A stretch of 64,000 nucleotides of DNA, from NCBI RefSeq assembly GCF_012913485.1, contig NZ_CP051774.1, forward strand, positions 248,001 through 312,000, in the 5' to 3' direction. The translations under genes and the position numbers were made by a program. Below, one piece after another: positions 23,624 to 32,244 of the stretch (positions within the stretch are counted from its first letter, which is position 1; each line of letters opens with the position of its first letter). Origin of the DNA: Luteolibacter luteus (lineage in GTDB: Bacteria > Verrucomicrobiota > Verrucomicrobiia > Verrucomicrobiales > Akkermansiaceae). The notes under the pieces are model-generated. The model searched no databases and had not been told where the DNA came from. It worked only from the letters and a program-made list of their open reading frames with translations.

Positions 23624-26600
23624 CTACAATCCCGTCACTTCGACGATGCCGAAGATCCGCGTGCCCGGAGTGGCATCCACCGGCTGCTCGCGGATCACCC
23701 GTTCGCGGAATTCATCTACGGGCTGGATGGTCTGGGTGCCACCCATCGGGGTGAAAGAACCGGGGGCAAGCGTGCTGGAGACCTTTGCCACGTAGTTCAG
23801 GCCACTGCCTTTCCGACGGAGGTACTCCACACGCAGTACTTTGTTCTCCCCGCTGCCCGCGATCCTCACCGATGGCAGGCCCTTTGTGCCGATGCCCGGA
23901 ACCATCGGGGTCACGTCGGAGCGGGAACCATCGAGGAAAAACGCATACTTCAGCAAGTTCGTCACGCCATCGTCATGCGGAGTGGCATCCTTGTCCGCAC
24001 GGGCTCCCTCCAGTCGCGAGGTTTGCCGCCAGGCTGTCCAAGCTTCCGGCGAGCTCAAGCTCACCTCCAAGGGCAGCCGATGGAATTCCAGGCCATAGGT
24101 ATCCGAGTCCAAGGGGAAAATCAGGTAATTCCCCACCGTCGAAAGTATCGTGCCGTATTTCCAAGGCGAGGGCATGTTGGCGATCGGCACCGGCCAAGTG
24201 CCCTCCCGGGTGCCATCGCTTCGCCACAGCGTGTAGCCGCTCTTCTCGTCACCACTCAAGAACCACAGCTTCCCTCCGGCCACGATCTGCTCGGTGATGT
24301 AGAATTGCACGGCAGGATCCAGTGCCGGCAAGTCGATGACCACGCGCGTGCCCTCCGCCGTACCATCACTGCGCCACAGGGAGTAGCCATTGACGGTCTT
24401 TAACCAGAACGTCACGCCGCCCCCAAAGGCCGCTAGACCTTGGCCATACTCATGGCGGATACCGCTATCCTGTAGAATCCGGAAGGTCCCGGCCTCCGTG
24501 CCATCGCTCCGCCACAATTCCGTGCCGGTGAGATTCGGCCCGCTCCCGAGCCAATAAAACAAACCGCCCGATCCCAGGACAGTGGTGTAGTAGGTCGGGT
24601 TCGAGGAAAAGAGGTATGAAGGCAGCAGCGCGATGCGGTAGGTGCCCGCCGTGCTTCCATCGCTGCGCCACAAGCCGGTGGATTGGAAATCGTATTCCGC
24701 CGTAAAGAAGGCCAACTGACCCGTCCCCGTGAGATTGGAGACCGATGAAATCGATACCCCAAGCGGGGAGGTTCCTCCGGTGGTGCCATCCGTACGCCAA
24801 GGATTACCGAAGTGAGTGAAAAACGCGAGATCACCGACCCGGGTCATCTGGCGGATCTCCGAGCTGTTGCTACCTGAAAAAACATCCTTCACCAGCGTGG
24901 TGCCGGCCTCCGTGCCATCGCTCCGCCAGAGCTCACGGCCATTCACGCCGTCATTGGCAGAGAAGAGCACATAGCCGTCCATGCCCAGGAAGCCCTGCGG
25001 AGAGGCATTTCCCGTAGGATAGATCTCCTTCACCTTGGTCGTGCCTTCCGTGGTCCCATCGGTCTTGTAGAGATCGTAGTGATCGTTCAGATCCTGGGAC
25101 CCGTAGATCATCAGGTTTCCCAAGGCCGCTCCACCGGAAAGATAAGCATTGTAGGGTGAACTCTGGCCGGTCAACTGCGTGCCGAACGAGGTACCATCCG
25201 TGACCATAAGCTGGCTCCAACCCGCGGGCTTCGCGGTGAAGAACAAGCGGGAGCCGACATTGAGGAAAGCTTTGGGATCGGAAGGACTGGTGCCCCGGAA
25301 ATTCCTCACCAGATAGGTCTGCTGGGCGTTTCCCTGGCTAGCCCACATCTCCTTCCCGTAGGAGGCATCCGTTCCGGAAAAGACCAGACGGTTCCCCGCT
25401 ACCGACATGGCGCTGATGCCCTCGGTGAACTCCTTCAGGAGGCTTGAGCCCGACGCGCTGCCATCCGTGATCCAGAGATGCCTCCCATCGTCGCCCCGAT
25501 CGGCGCGAAAATAAGCCTTTCCGCCGATCTGCGTGAAGAACCCCGGATAGGAATCGCCGGTTCCCGGATTGATTTCCAAAAGCTGTACCGTTCCTGCGGC
25601 GGTGCCGTTCGAAACCCAGGGTTCCACACCGGTTTCCGGAGTCGAATTGCTAAAGTAGAGAGCCTCTCCCGCCCTGCCGGATAGACCGGACATCCGGGTC
25701 AGCCCCCCCGCCCGGCCGAGAGCCTTGACCAAAATGGTCGTGGCAACCGTGCCGCTCGTCTTCCACAGCTCGGTCAATGCATAGTCGAGCGGCTTGGTGA
25801 AGTAGAGCACTCCGCCCATCACCTCCAGGGAGGCGTTGTAGGAATAGCTGGAGTTCCCAAGACTCCCCAGCTTCAGGATGGCAGGGCCGGCTGGATTCAC
25901 CTTCCAGAGACTCGGAGCGCCGCTTCCGGCATCGAACGCGGCGACGTAGAGGTTTCCGCCCAGAACTTCCATGGCACCGGGTCCGAAGAAGCTGCTATCA
26001 CCCACCAGCGAAGTACCGGCAGGAGTACCATCCGTTTTCCAAAGCTTGGCGAGCGCGCTGCCCGAGACCTTGGCAGAAAAATAGAGATAGCCACCGACCT
26101 CCTTGGCACTGAACAGCGAGGAATCGTAGTCGGTGGAGACGATCCCCGGCGAAAGGTCAGCCACCAGCTTGGTACCGGCTTCGGTGCCGTCGCTGATCCA
26201 GAGCTCCTTGCCATGGACGCCATCGTCCGCGGCGAAAACCACCCGGTTTCCCCACGCCGTGATGGTCGCAGGGCTCGAACTGCTGGTGGGATGGATGTCT
26301 TTCACCATCACGGTGCCTTCGGCGGTCCCATTGCTCCTCCAAAGCTCGGAGCTAGGCCCCGGGCTATTGCCGCCATTCCCGGAAAAGAAGCAGAGGTTCC
26401 CCGCCCGCACCATGTTCGATGAGGTGCCAGAGGAGGGCCCCGGCCAGACATCCTTCAGCAGAGTGGTCCCCTGCGGCGAGCCATCGCTGATCCATAGCTC
26501 GGACCCGTGGACGATATCGACGCCTTGAAAAAGCACGTAGTCGCCCATCGAGACATACGGCGAAATGTTGGTGCCCTGCTGGTTCGCGGCGACGTCCTTC

Positions 26601-26689
26601 ACCAGCACCGGCGTCACTGCGGCGGAAAGCGGCAGGGATAGCTTCAGGATGGCTGGTAACGCCAGAAGTGCAGGACGGAGGCAAGACAT
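23624..26689 (-). CDS. Exported ELWxSDGT-repeat protein with verrucomicrobial C-terminal module
   Basis: 1021-residue protein. The start at 26689 gives a signal peptide (MSCLRPALLALPAILKLSL); the open frame extends further upstream without a signal. Some 16 units of roughly 45-55 residues carry the core ELWRSDGTEAGT, followed by a strand such as LVKDVFSG and later by a FSANDG/FFxA strand. Such units probably build one or two beta-propellers. The final ~150 residues hold DATPHDDGVTNLLKYAF and a beta domain ending IFGIVEVTGL, matching the tail of the genes at 15056 and 21575. Probably secreted or surface-held; no enzyme motif seen. Confidence 0.78.
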   Translation of the reverse strand: MSCLRPALLALPAILKLSLPLSAAVTPVLVKDVAANQQGTNISPYVSMGDYVLFQGVDIVHGSELWISDGSPQGTTLLKDVWPGPSSGTSSNMVRAGNLCFFSGNGGNSPGPSSELWRSNGTAEGTVMVKDIHPTSSSSPATITAWGNRVVFAADDGVHGKELWISDGTEAGTKLVADLSPGIVSTDYDSSLFSAKEVGGYLYFSAKVSGSALAKLWKTDGTPAGTSLVGDSSFFGPGAMEVLGGNLYVAAFDAGSGAPSLWKVNPAGPAILKLGSLGNSSYSYNASLEVMGGVLYFTKPLDYALTELWKTSGTVATTILVKALGRAGGLTRMSGLSGRAGEALYFSNSTPETGVEPWVSNGTAAGTVQLLEINPGTGDSYPGFFTQIGGKAYFRADRGDDGRHLWITDGSASGSSLLKEFTEGISAMSVAGNRLVFSGTDASYGKEMWASQGNAQQTYLVRNFRGTSPSDPKAFLNVGSRLFFTAKPAGWSQLMVTDGTSFGTQLTGQSSPYNAYLSGGAALGNLMIYGSQDLNDHYDLYKTDGTTEGTTKVKEIYPTGNASPQGFLGMDGYVLFSANDGVNGRELWRSDGTEAGTTLVKDVFSGSNSSEIRQMTRVGDLAFFTHFGNPWRTDGTTGGTSPLGVSISSVSNLTGTGQLAFFTAEYDFQSTGLWRSDGSTAGTYRIALLPSYLFSSNPTYYTTVLGSGGLFYWLGSGPNLTGTELWRSDGTEAGTFRILQDSGIRHEYGQGLAAFGGGVTFWLKTVNGYSLWRSDGTAEGTRVVIDLPALDPAVQFYITEQIVAGGKLWFLSGDEKSGYTLWRSDGTREGTWPVPIANMPSPWKYGTILSTVGNYLIFPLDSDTYGLEFHRLPLEVSLSSPEAWTAWRQTSRLEGARADKDATPHDDGVTNLLKYAFFLDGSRSDVTPMVPGIGTKGLPSVRIAGSGENKVLRVEYLRRKGSGLNYVAKVSSTLAPGSFTPMGGTQTIQPVDEFRERVIREQPVDATPGTRIFGIVEVTGL

Positions 26690-26863
26690 GCGACGAGGGG
26701 GACCGGCGGACCCTAGATATGTCATCCGGGTGAAGCAAGCACCCCAGGCCGATTCACCTTCTCTTCGCGGAAGATTCACAGTCCGGCCTGGTAAAACGCC
26801 CATTCCGTCACTTGCCAAAGCGTTTCCGGCACCAAGAGCGAGCGATTCCGGCAGCTTCCGGAA

Positions 26864-26897
26864 AAACAAAAAACGCCCGGAGTTTCCTCCGGACGTC
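26864..26897 (-). terminator. Intrinsic terminator after rpsD
   Basis: On the minus strand ACGTCCGGAG/CTCCGGGCGT forms a 10-bp stem (one G-T pair) with a GAAA loop followed by a T-rich run. It lies 28 bp past the rpsD stop and closes the ribosomal operon. Confidence 0.85.
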
Positions 26898-26924
26898 TTT
26901 TGAAATCGTTCGATCCTTGTCGGA

Positions 26925-27536
26925 TTAGCGCGAGTAAAGTTCGACGATCAGCTGCTCGTTGACGAGCGGGTCGATGTCGGCGCGGTCCGGGATGCGGGAA
27001 ACGGTGCCTTCGAGGCCTTCCTTGTCGAGGGTGAGCCAATCCACCAGCGGAGCGGACTGGGTCAGGTCGATCATACGCAGCGCGAGCTGCTGGGAAGACG
27101 GCTTGGCACCGACCTTGATCTTGTCACCCGGCTTCACGGAGTAGGAGGCGATGTCCACGCGCTTGCCATTCACGAGCACGTGGCCGTGGTTGACGAGCTG
27201 GCGGGCAGCCTGACGGCTGTTGCCGAACCCGAGGCGGTAGCAGACGTTGTCGAGACGCAGCTCCAGAAGCTGGAGGAGGATCTCGCCGGTCACGCCACGG
27301 CGACGGGCGGCTTCCTCGTAGTAGCCGCGGAATTGCTTTTCAAGGACGCCGTATTGGAAACGGAGCTTCTGCTTTTCGCCAAGGGCGACGGAGTAATCGC
27401 TCTTCTTTTTGCGGCCGGCGCGCAGGCCATGCTGGCCCGGCGGGAAGTTGCGGCGCTCAAGAGCTTTGGAGGAACCAAAGAGAGCGACACCGAAGCGGCG
27501 GCTGATCTTGGTGGTAGGACCGGTGTAACGAGCCAT
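26925..27536 (-). CDS. rpsD: 30S ribosomal protein S4
   Basis: 203-residue primary 16S rRNA-binding protein of the small subunit. It starts MARYTGPTTKISRRFGV and contains the S4 RNA-binding core LELRLDNVCYRLGF and QARQLVNHGHVLVNGK, written in part. It has no N-terminal zinc-finger cysteines, so it is the zinc-free form. Length is normal. It is last in rpsM-rpsK-rpsD, 18 bp after rpsK, with a terminator after it; rpoA and rplQ, which often follow, are absent here. No Shine-Dalgarno precedes the ATG. Confidence 0.97.
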   Translation of the reverse strand: MARYTGPTTKISRRFGVALFGSSKALERRNFPPGQHGLRAGRKKKSDYSVALGEKQKLRFQYGVLEKQFRGYYEEAARRRGVTGEILLQLLELRLDNVCYRLGFGNSRQAARQLVNHGHVLVNGKRVDIASYSVKPGDKIKVGAKPSSQQLALRMIDLTQSAPLVDWLTLDKEGLEGTVSRIPDRADIDPLVNEQLIVELYSR

Positions 27537-27554
27537 GATCGGTAGAAAAATGAA

Positions 27555-28103
27555 TTAGACGCGGCGCGCCTTCTTCGGACGGCAACCGTTGTGCGGGATA
27601 GGAGTGACGTCCTTGATCGCAAGCAGCTCGATTCCGAGAGCCTGGACGGCACGGACGGCGGACTCGCGGCCGGAACCCGGGCCCTTCACGCGGACTTCGG
27701 CTTCCTTCAGGCCGTGACCCATGGCTTGGCGGCAGGCATCTTGGGACACCACCTGAGCAGCATAAGCCGTGCTCTTGCGGGAACCCTTGAAGCCCATCTT
27801 GCCGGCGCTCGACCAGCCGAGCGTGTTGCCGTTGGAGTCAGTGACGCTGACGATGGTGTTGTTGAAGGTGGCGGTCACGTGGACGATGCCACGGGAAATG
27901 TTCTTGGAACCCTTGGCCTTGTGGACCTTGATCTGGGTTTCCTCAGCGCCGGCGATCTCGGCGAAAATGTCGCGCTTCTTGTCGTCCTTCTTAGGAGCGA
28001 CGGCCTCTTCGGCCTGGGGCGCGGCAGGAGCAGCCGGGGTCGCGGGAGCGGCAGCAGGAGCTGCGGCTTCCGGTGCCGGGGTGTTGGTTTCTTCGTCAGC
28101 CAT
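27555..28103 (-). CDS. rpsK: 30S ribosomal protein S11 with N-terminal extension
   Basis: 182-residue S11, part of the platform near the mRNA exit site. The conserved core (from about residue 62, [19 protein letters not shown], to [11 protein letters not shown]) is normal. It is preceded by about 55 extra residues, first Ala/Pro/Glu-rich ([19 protein letters not shown]) and then [10 protein letters not shown]. Ordinary bacterial S11 is about 125-130 residues. No internal ATG would give a core-only form, so the extension should be translated. Lies between rpsM and rpsD. Confidence 0.96.
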   Translation of the reverse strand: MADEETNTPAPEAAAPAAAPATPAAPAAPQAEEAVAPKKDDKKRDIFAEIAGAEETQIKVHKAKGSKNISRGIVHVTATFNNTIVSVTDSNGNTLGWSSAGKMGFKGSRKSTAYAAQVVSQDACRQAMGHGLKEAEVRVKGPGSGRESAVRAVQALGIELLAIKDVTPIPHNGCRPKKARRV

Positions 28104-28138
28104 TTCGGAAAAAGGTTCGGTATTCAGTCAGGCGCGGC

Positions 28139-28507
28139 TTACTTCTTCACGCCGACGGTGCGGCGCTTGCCCTTGCGGGTGCGGGCGTTGGTGCGGGTGC
28201 GCTGGCCGCGGACCGGGAGACCGCGCTTGTGGCGGATGCCGCGGTAGCAGTTGATGGAGGTAAGGCGCTTGAGCTGGGCCTGCTTCTCACGGCGAAGGTC
28301 ACCTTCAATGATGATGCCCTGGCTCTGGATCACGGTAGCGATCTTGACGAGCTGGTCTTCCGTGAGCTGACCGGTGCGGATGTCCGGGTCGATGCCCGCT
28401 TGCTCGAGAATACGGCCGGCGGTGGTGTTACCGATGCCGTACATGTATTGCAGCGACGCCTCGATGCGCTTCTCGTTTGGGATTTCGATACCGAAAATAC
28501 GTGCCAT
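28139..28507 (-). CDS. rpsM: 30S ribosomal protein S13
   Basis: 122-residue head protein that contacts tRNA and forms intersubunit bridges. ATG 28507 gives MARIFGIEIPNEKRIEASL, the standard S13 start; the frame is open further upstream but that sequence is non-coding in character. The C-terminal RGLPVRGQRTRTNARTRKGK motif is intact. First gene of rpsM-rpsK-rpsD; no rpmJ or infA precedes it. Confidence 0.97.
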   Translation of the reverse strand: MARIFGIEIPNEKRIEASLQYMYGIGNTTAGRILEQAGIDPDIRTGQLTEDQLVKIATVIQSQGIIIEGDLRREKQAQLKRLTSINCYRGIRHKRGLPVRGQRTRTNARTRKGKRRTVGVKK

Positions 28508-28583
28508 GTGATGCTTTGGTGAGCGGGAATACGCCGAGGGGTGACCTACTGTAAAGTGACCGGCCTGCCCGAAGCGGGCGGGC

Positions 28584-28611
28584 TGTTTAGCAGACGACCC
28601 CCCTCTGGCAA
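28584..28611 (-). promoter_or_regulatory. Candidate sigma-70 promoter of rpsM-rpsK-rpsD
   Basis: On the minus strand TTGCCA and TAAACA are separated by 16 bp, 77 nt upstream of the rpsM start. The leader between contains a GC-rich hairpin (GCCCGC...GCGGGC type). Prediction only. Confidence 0.4.
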
Positions 28612-28640
28612 GTGGGAAATCGAATTTTTTCCGGAGATTG

Positions 28641-29288
28641 TCACTGCTTTTCAATCCGAATGGCGCGGAACCACACCTCATCCCCGTGGTCCTGAAGCAG
28701 AATCCGGCCCTTGGCTGGCCCCGCAAAGTCCTTAACTTTGCTAAACTTGCTAGCTTCCTTAAGTTCCGGCCACTCGGGGCCAGCGATGTCAATTTCGACC
28801 ACTTTCTGGTCGTTCAAAAAGTGGGTGAGCTTGGTGCCGTTGGCGATGATCCGGGATTTGTTCCAATGTCCGGCGGGAGCGACGACCTTGTTCGCGGAAG
28901 GCGCCACGATTTCGTAAATGGAACCCGCGGAGGTATCCGGCACCTTGCCGTTGGGATGCTTGGCGTCATCCAGCACTTGATACTCCGGCCCCAGCCAGCC
29001 GCCTGGGGATTTGAGGACGCGGTATTTCACGCCGCTATTCCCGCCCGGAGCGATCTTCCATTCGAATTCCAAGGTGAAGTCTCCGTATTCCTCCTTGCTG
29101 AGGAGATCCCCGGCCTTCCCGACACGGTGGATCGCCCCGTCTTCCACTTTCCAACCATCCCCGGGCTTGCCGCCGTCCGCGGATTCCCAGCCGCTCAGGG
29201 TCTTCCCGTCAAAGAGATCCACGAAACCATCGCTCTCCCCGCTCGCGGCAGCGACCATCAATCCGGTAAATGCCAGTACCTTTAGCAT
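28641..29288 (-). CDS. DUF1080 (3-keto-disaccharide hydrolase-type) exported protein
   Basis: 215-residue protein with a short signal peptide (LKVLAFTGLMVAAASG). The rest is a single concanavalin-like jelly-roll domain of the DUF1080 family: FVDLFDGKTLSGWES near the start, then DGAIHRVGKAGDLLSKEEYGDF in part, NSGVKYR, GPEYQVLDD, and the final GRILLQDHGDEVWFRAIRI. Family members act on carbohydrates, and several cleave 3-keto-glycosides; they are abundant in Verrucomicrobiota and Planctomycetota. It is a single gene upstream of the ribosomal operon on the same strand with about 130 bp between, likely independent. Confidence 0.92.
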   Translation of the reverse strand: MLKVLAFTGLMVAAASGESDGFVDLFDGKTLSGWESADGGKPGDGWKVEDGAIHRVGKAGDLLSKEEYGDFTLEFEWKIAPGGNSGVKYRVLKSPGGWLGPEYQVLDDAKHPNGKVPDTSAGSIYEIVAPSANKVVAPAGHWNKSRIIANGTKLTHFLNDQKVVEIDIAGPEWPELKEASKFSKVKDFAGPAKGRILLQDHGDEVWFRAIRIEKQ

Positions 29289-29621
29289 GGTGTCAGCCTG
29301 ACGGGTTCATCAGAGGGTGCAAGCAGGATTCCATGAGGTGTATGACAACATTTCACCCACAGGAGCCTCTACTAGGAGCCAGTGCCCGCCAGCTTCAATT
29401 CTACGCCGCCGCTCACCGTTTCCTCACGGCAAAAAGACCTCAAACACCCGCGAAAATCCCCAACGGGGTTTAAAAACCAGTGCTTGGGAATTAATAATTC
29501 CTGTCTTTTCTCCAGCCCCCCGGAAACGGGGTCAAAGTTGGCAGCCGTATTGCATCCTGATCCTCGACAAAACGAAGCTCCTCTTTAGTTTCGCTGAAAT
29601 TCTGCAATCTGCCTTAGCCCC
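29289..29621. other. Regulatory spacer between DUF1080 and moxR genes
   Basis: 333 bp between divergent genes, with no gene seen. It holds a perfect 7-bp inverted repeat with a single central base (GGAATTA-A-TAATTCC, 29487-29501) in an AT-rich patch 120 bp before the MoxR start, a possible operator or promoter region for the MoxR/Bat operon. Confidence 0.45.
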
Positions 29622-30671
29622 ATGGAAGATACCATCCCCGCCCCGGCGCTCCCGACCAGCGATCACACCGATCATCAGCTCCCGCCGGACGACGTGGCGG
29701 CCATCGACCAACTGGGGAAAACCTACGCCGCGCTGAAGGCGGAACTCGGCAAGGCGATCATCGGCCAGGACAAGGTGATCGAGCAACTGGCGATCTGCCT
29801 TTTCGCCCGCGGCCACGCCCTGCTGATGGGTGTCCCAGGCTTGGCGAAGACTCTGCTGGTCTCCTCCGTCGCCCGCACCTTCGATCTCTCTTTCAACCGC
29901 ATCCAGTTCACCCCGGACCTCATGCCGGCGGACATCACCGGCACGGACATCATCCAGGAGTCCGGCGTCGGAGGTCGCCGCGAGTTTGAATTCGTCCGCG
30001 GCCCGGTATTTGCGAACATCGTGCTGGCGGACGAAATCAACCGTGCTCCGGCCAAGACCCAGTCCGCGATGCTGGAGGCCATGCAGGAGTTGAAGGTGAC
30101 GGTGCTGGGCCGAAGCTATGACCTGCACCCGCCCTTCTTCGTGCTGGCGACCCAGAACCCGGTGGAGCAGGAAGGCACCTATCCCCTGCCAGAAGCCCAG
30201 CTAGACCGCTTCATGTTCCTCATCGAAGTCGACTACCCGACGGCGGACGAGGAAAAGCGGATCGCCCGCGAAACCACTGGAACCGCTCGTGCCGCGCTGA
30301 ATCACCTCCTTGATGGCCCCGCGGTGATGGCCTACCAGCAACTCGTCCGCCGCGTTCCCGTGCCGGAGCATCTCTATGAGTATGCCGTGTCGATCGTCCG
30401 CAAGACCCGCCCCGGCACTCCCGAGGCTCCGGGTTGGATCAAGGACTACGTCGCTTGGGGTGCCGGCCCGCGTGCCGTGCAGTATTTGATTCTAGGAGCA
30501 AAGGCCCGTGCTGCCCTCCGCGGCGGCTACATGGCCAGCATCGAGGACATTGAGGCGGTGGCGGTCCCGGTCCTGGGTCACCGCGTCATAACGAACTTCG
30601 CGGCCGAGTCCCAAGGCATGACTTCGAAGAAGGTGGTTGAGCGCCTGATCAACGAGATGCGCGAGGACTAA
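29622..30671 (+). CDS. MoxR-family AAA+ ATPase
   Basis: 349-residue AAA+ chaperone-type ATPase. Walker A is GVPGLAKT (about residues 70-77), Walker B is VLADEINRAPAKTQ, sensor 1 is LATQNP, and the C-terminal lid domain follows. MoxR proteins work with VWA-domain partners to mature or remodel protein complexes at the envelope. It is the first gene of the operon that continues with DUF58, BatA-like and VWA proteins, all of which fit that partnership. No Shine-Dalgarno is visible. Confidence 0.94.
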   Translation: MEDTIPAPALPTSDHTDHQLPPDDVAAIDQLGKTYAALKAELGKAIIGQDKVIEQLAICLFARGHALLMGVPGLAKTLLVSSVARTFDLSFNRIQFTPDLMPADITGTDIIQESGVGGRREFEFVRGPVFANIVLADEINRAPAKTQSAMLEAMQELKVTVLGRSYDLHPPFFVLATQNPVEQEGTYPLPEAQLDRFMFLIEVDYPTADEEKRIARETTGTARAALNHLLDGPAVMAYQQLVRRVPVPEHLYEYAVSIVRKTRPGTPEAPGWIKDYVAWGAGPRAVQYLILGAKARAALRGGYMASIEDIEAVAVPVLGHRVITNFAAESQGMTSKKVVERLINEMRED

Positions 30672-30683
30672 TTTAACGCCGGC

Positions 30684-30884
30684 ATGCTGAAAACCATCAG
30701 ACGCTACGATTCGCATGAGGCTCTTCGGGAGGATCAATTGCGCTACTGGCAATCGATAAGCTCCTCCGAGCGGATCAATGCAACATGGCAATTGGTAGTG
30801 GACTACCGAAGACACCACAATCTCCAACCTCATGAACCAAGACTTCAAAGACTTGTTACGCCTGTTCGCAGAGCATGGCGTTGA
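30684..30884 (+). CDS. Small partner protein of a nucleotidyltransferase module
   Basis: 66-residue basic protein (MLKTIRRYDSHEALREDQLR start, RYWQS core, PRLQRLVTPVRRAWR end). It resembles short proteins often encoded immediately upstream of MNT/AbiEii-like nucleotidyltransferase-fold proteins, with RRY...YWQS...ER and a terminal PRLQR. The following gene overlaps it by 53 bp. Possibly the small component of a toxin-antitoxin-like pair, but this is a recalled pattern rather than a tested match. Inserted between moxR and the DUF58 gene. Confidence 0.55.
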   Translation: MLKTIRRYDSHEALREDQLRYWQSISSSERINATWQLVVDYRRHHNLQPHEPRLQRLVTPVRRAWR

Positions 30885-31293
30885 GTATTTGATCGTCGGG
30901 TGATACGCCGTCATGCACCACGCACAGGCACGCTACACGAAGGACTTGGACCTCTGGATACGGCCGGAAACCGAGAATTCCAAGAAGGTCGCGAAGGCAT
31001 TGACCGCTTTCGGCGTCCCTCTAAGAGAAGTGACGACCGAAGACTTCGCCCAAGAGGGCCTTCAATTCGTGGTTGGCGTACCTCCTTGCGCCGTCGATTT
31101 TCTTACCACGGTCGAAGGCATCGATTTCGAATCGGCGTGGAATTCCCGCGTCCAGCATCAAGTCGACGATGTGCCGGTCCTCTACCTTTCGCTTCGTGAT
31201 CTAATGACCACGAAACGGACAGTCGGCCGAGCGCAGGATCTAGCCGACATTGAGGAGCCCAACCGACCCCCTCGACCAGGTGGAGACACATGA
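30832..31293 (+). pseudogene. Nucleotidyltransferase-fold protein broken by an in-frame stop
   Basis: The frame starts MNQDFKDLLRLFAEHGVEYL, continues IVG, then meets TGA at 30901 where family members have a second Gly, and continues YAVMHHAQARYTKDLDLWIR to a natural end QDLADIEEPN. It therefore has the G-G...D-x-D nucleotidyltransferase signature with the second Gly codon (GGA) changed to TGA. An internal ATG at 30913 could make a 126-residue product, but without the Gly-Gly loop. The end overlaps the DUF58 start by 4 bp. The enzyme is probably inactive, unless the stop is a sequencing error or is read through. Confidence 0.8.
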
Positions 31294-32186
31294 AATACGA
31301 GTTTCTCGATAGCGGCCTTCTCGCGCGCCTGGGAGCGATTCCCTTGGAGACGCGGGTTCCGATGCTCGGCAACGTAGCAGGCAAGCACCGATCGCCCCAC
31401 CGTGGCTCATCCGTTGAGTTCGCGGAATATCGGAAGTATGTGGCAGGCGATGATACGCGCCGCCTCGATTGGAAGGCCTTCGCGAGATCCGATCGTTTCT
31501 ACATCAAGGAATTCGAAGCGGACACGAACCTCCGTGCTTACTTCGTGGTCGATGCCTCGGGCTCGATGAAATTCCACGGCCAAGGCGAGACCAAGATCGC
31601 GTATGCCAACAAGATCGCCGCTTCCCTCGCCTACCTGTTAGTGAATCAGGGAGATGCCGCCGGCCTCTCGGTCTGCACGGACAAGCTGCACCTCGAAGTG
31701 CCGCCGAGCCGCCGCCCCGCGCACCTACAGCACATCTTCGATACGCTCGGGAAACTGGAGCCGTCCGGCGATACCGGCCTGGTCCCCGCGCTGCACACCA
31801 TCGCGGAGAAGATCGGCCAACGTGCCTTCGTCGTCATCCTCTCGGATCTCTTCACGGACACGCAGGCATTCTCCGATGCGCTCCAGCATCTGCGCTATCG
31901 CAAGCACGACATCTGCGTCTTCCACCTCATGGACCCGCAGGAACTCGGCTTCGAGTTCGAGCGCCCTCACCGCTTCGTCGATATGGAAGACGGCACCGCT
32001 CTGGTAGTGGAGCCGAACCTGATCGCGGACGAGTATCACGCAGCCCTGAAGGAGTTCCTCATCACCGTGAAAGCCAAGTGCCACGATGCCGCTGCGGACT
32101 ACCAGCTCGTGCCGACGGACACGCCCTTGGAACCGCTGCTGCGGGACTTCCTGACGGCCCGACTTCCCAAGAAAGGACACTCTTAA
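31290..32186 (+). CDS. DUF58 domain protein (VWA-like), MoxR partner
   Basis: 298-residue protein. The N-terminal DUF58 region contains HRSPHRGSSVEFAEYRKYVAG, in part, and DDTRRLDWKAFARSDRFYIKEF in part. It is followed by a VWA-like fold with the metal-site motif VVDASGSM (about residue 88) and ILSDLFTD. Such proteins pair with MoxR ATPases. No membrane segment is seen. ATG is supported by GGTGGAG 4-8 nt upstream and overlaps the preceding pseudogene by 4 bp. Confidence 0.92.
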   Translation: MKYEFLDSGLLARLGAIPLETRVPMLGNVAGKHRSPHRGSSVEFAEYRKYVAGDDTRRLDWKAFARSDRFYIKEFEADTNLRAYFVVDASGSMKFHGQGETKIAYANKIAASLAYLLVNQGDAAGLSVCTDKLHLEVPPSRRPAHLQHIFDTLGKLEPSGDTGLVPALHTIAEKIGQRAFVVILSDLFTDTQAFSDALQHLRYRKHDICVFHLMDPQELGFEFERPHRFVDMEDGTALVVEPNLIADEYHAALKEFLITVKAKCHDAAADYQLVPTDTPLEPLLRDFLTARLPKKGHS

Positions 32187-32244
32187 GAAAACAAACCACC
32201 CGGCTCCCGGCATCTACCGTTCCTGCTGAAAAATTTTCTCCTCC

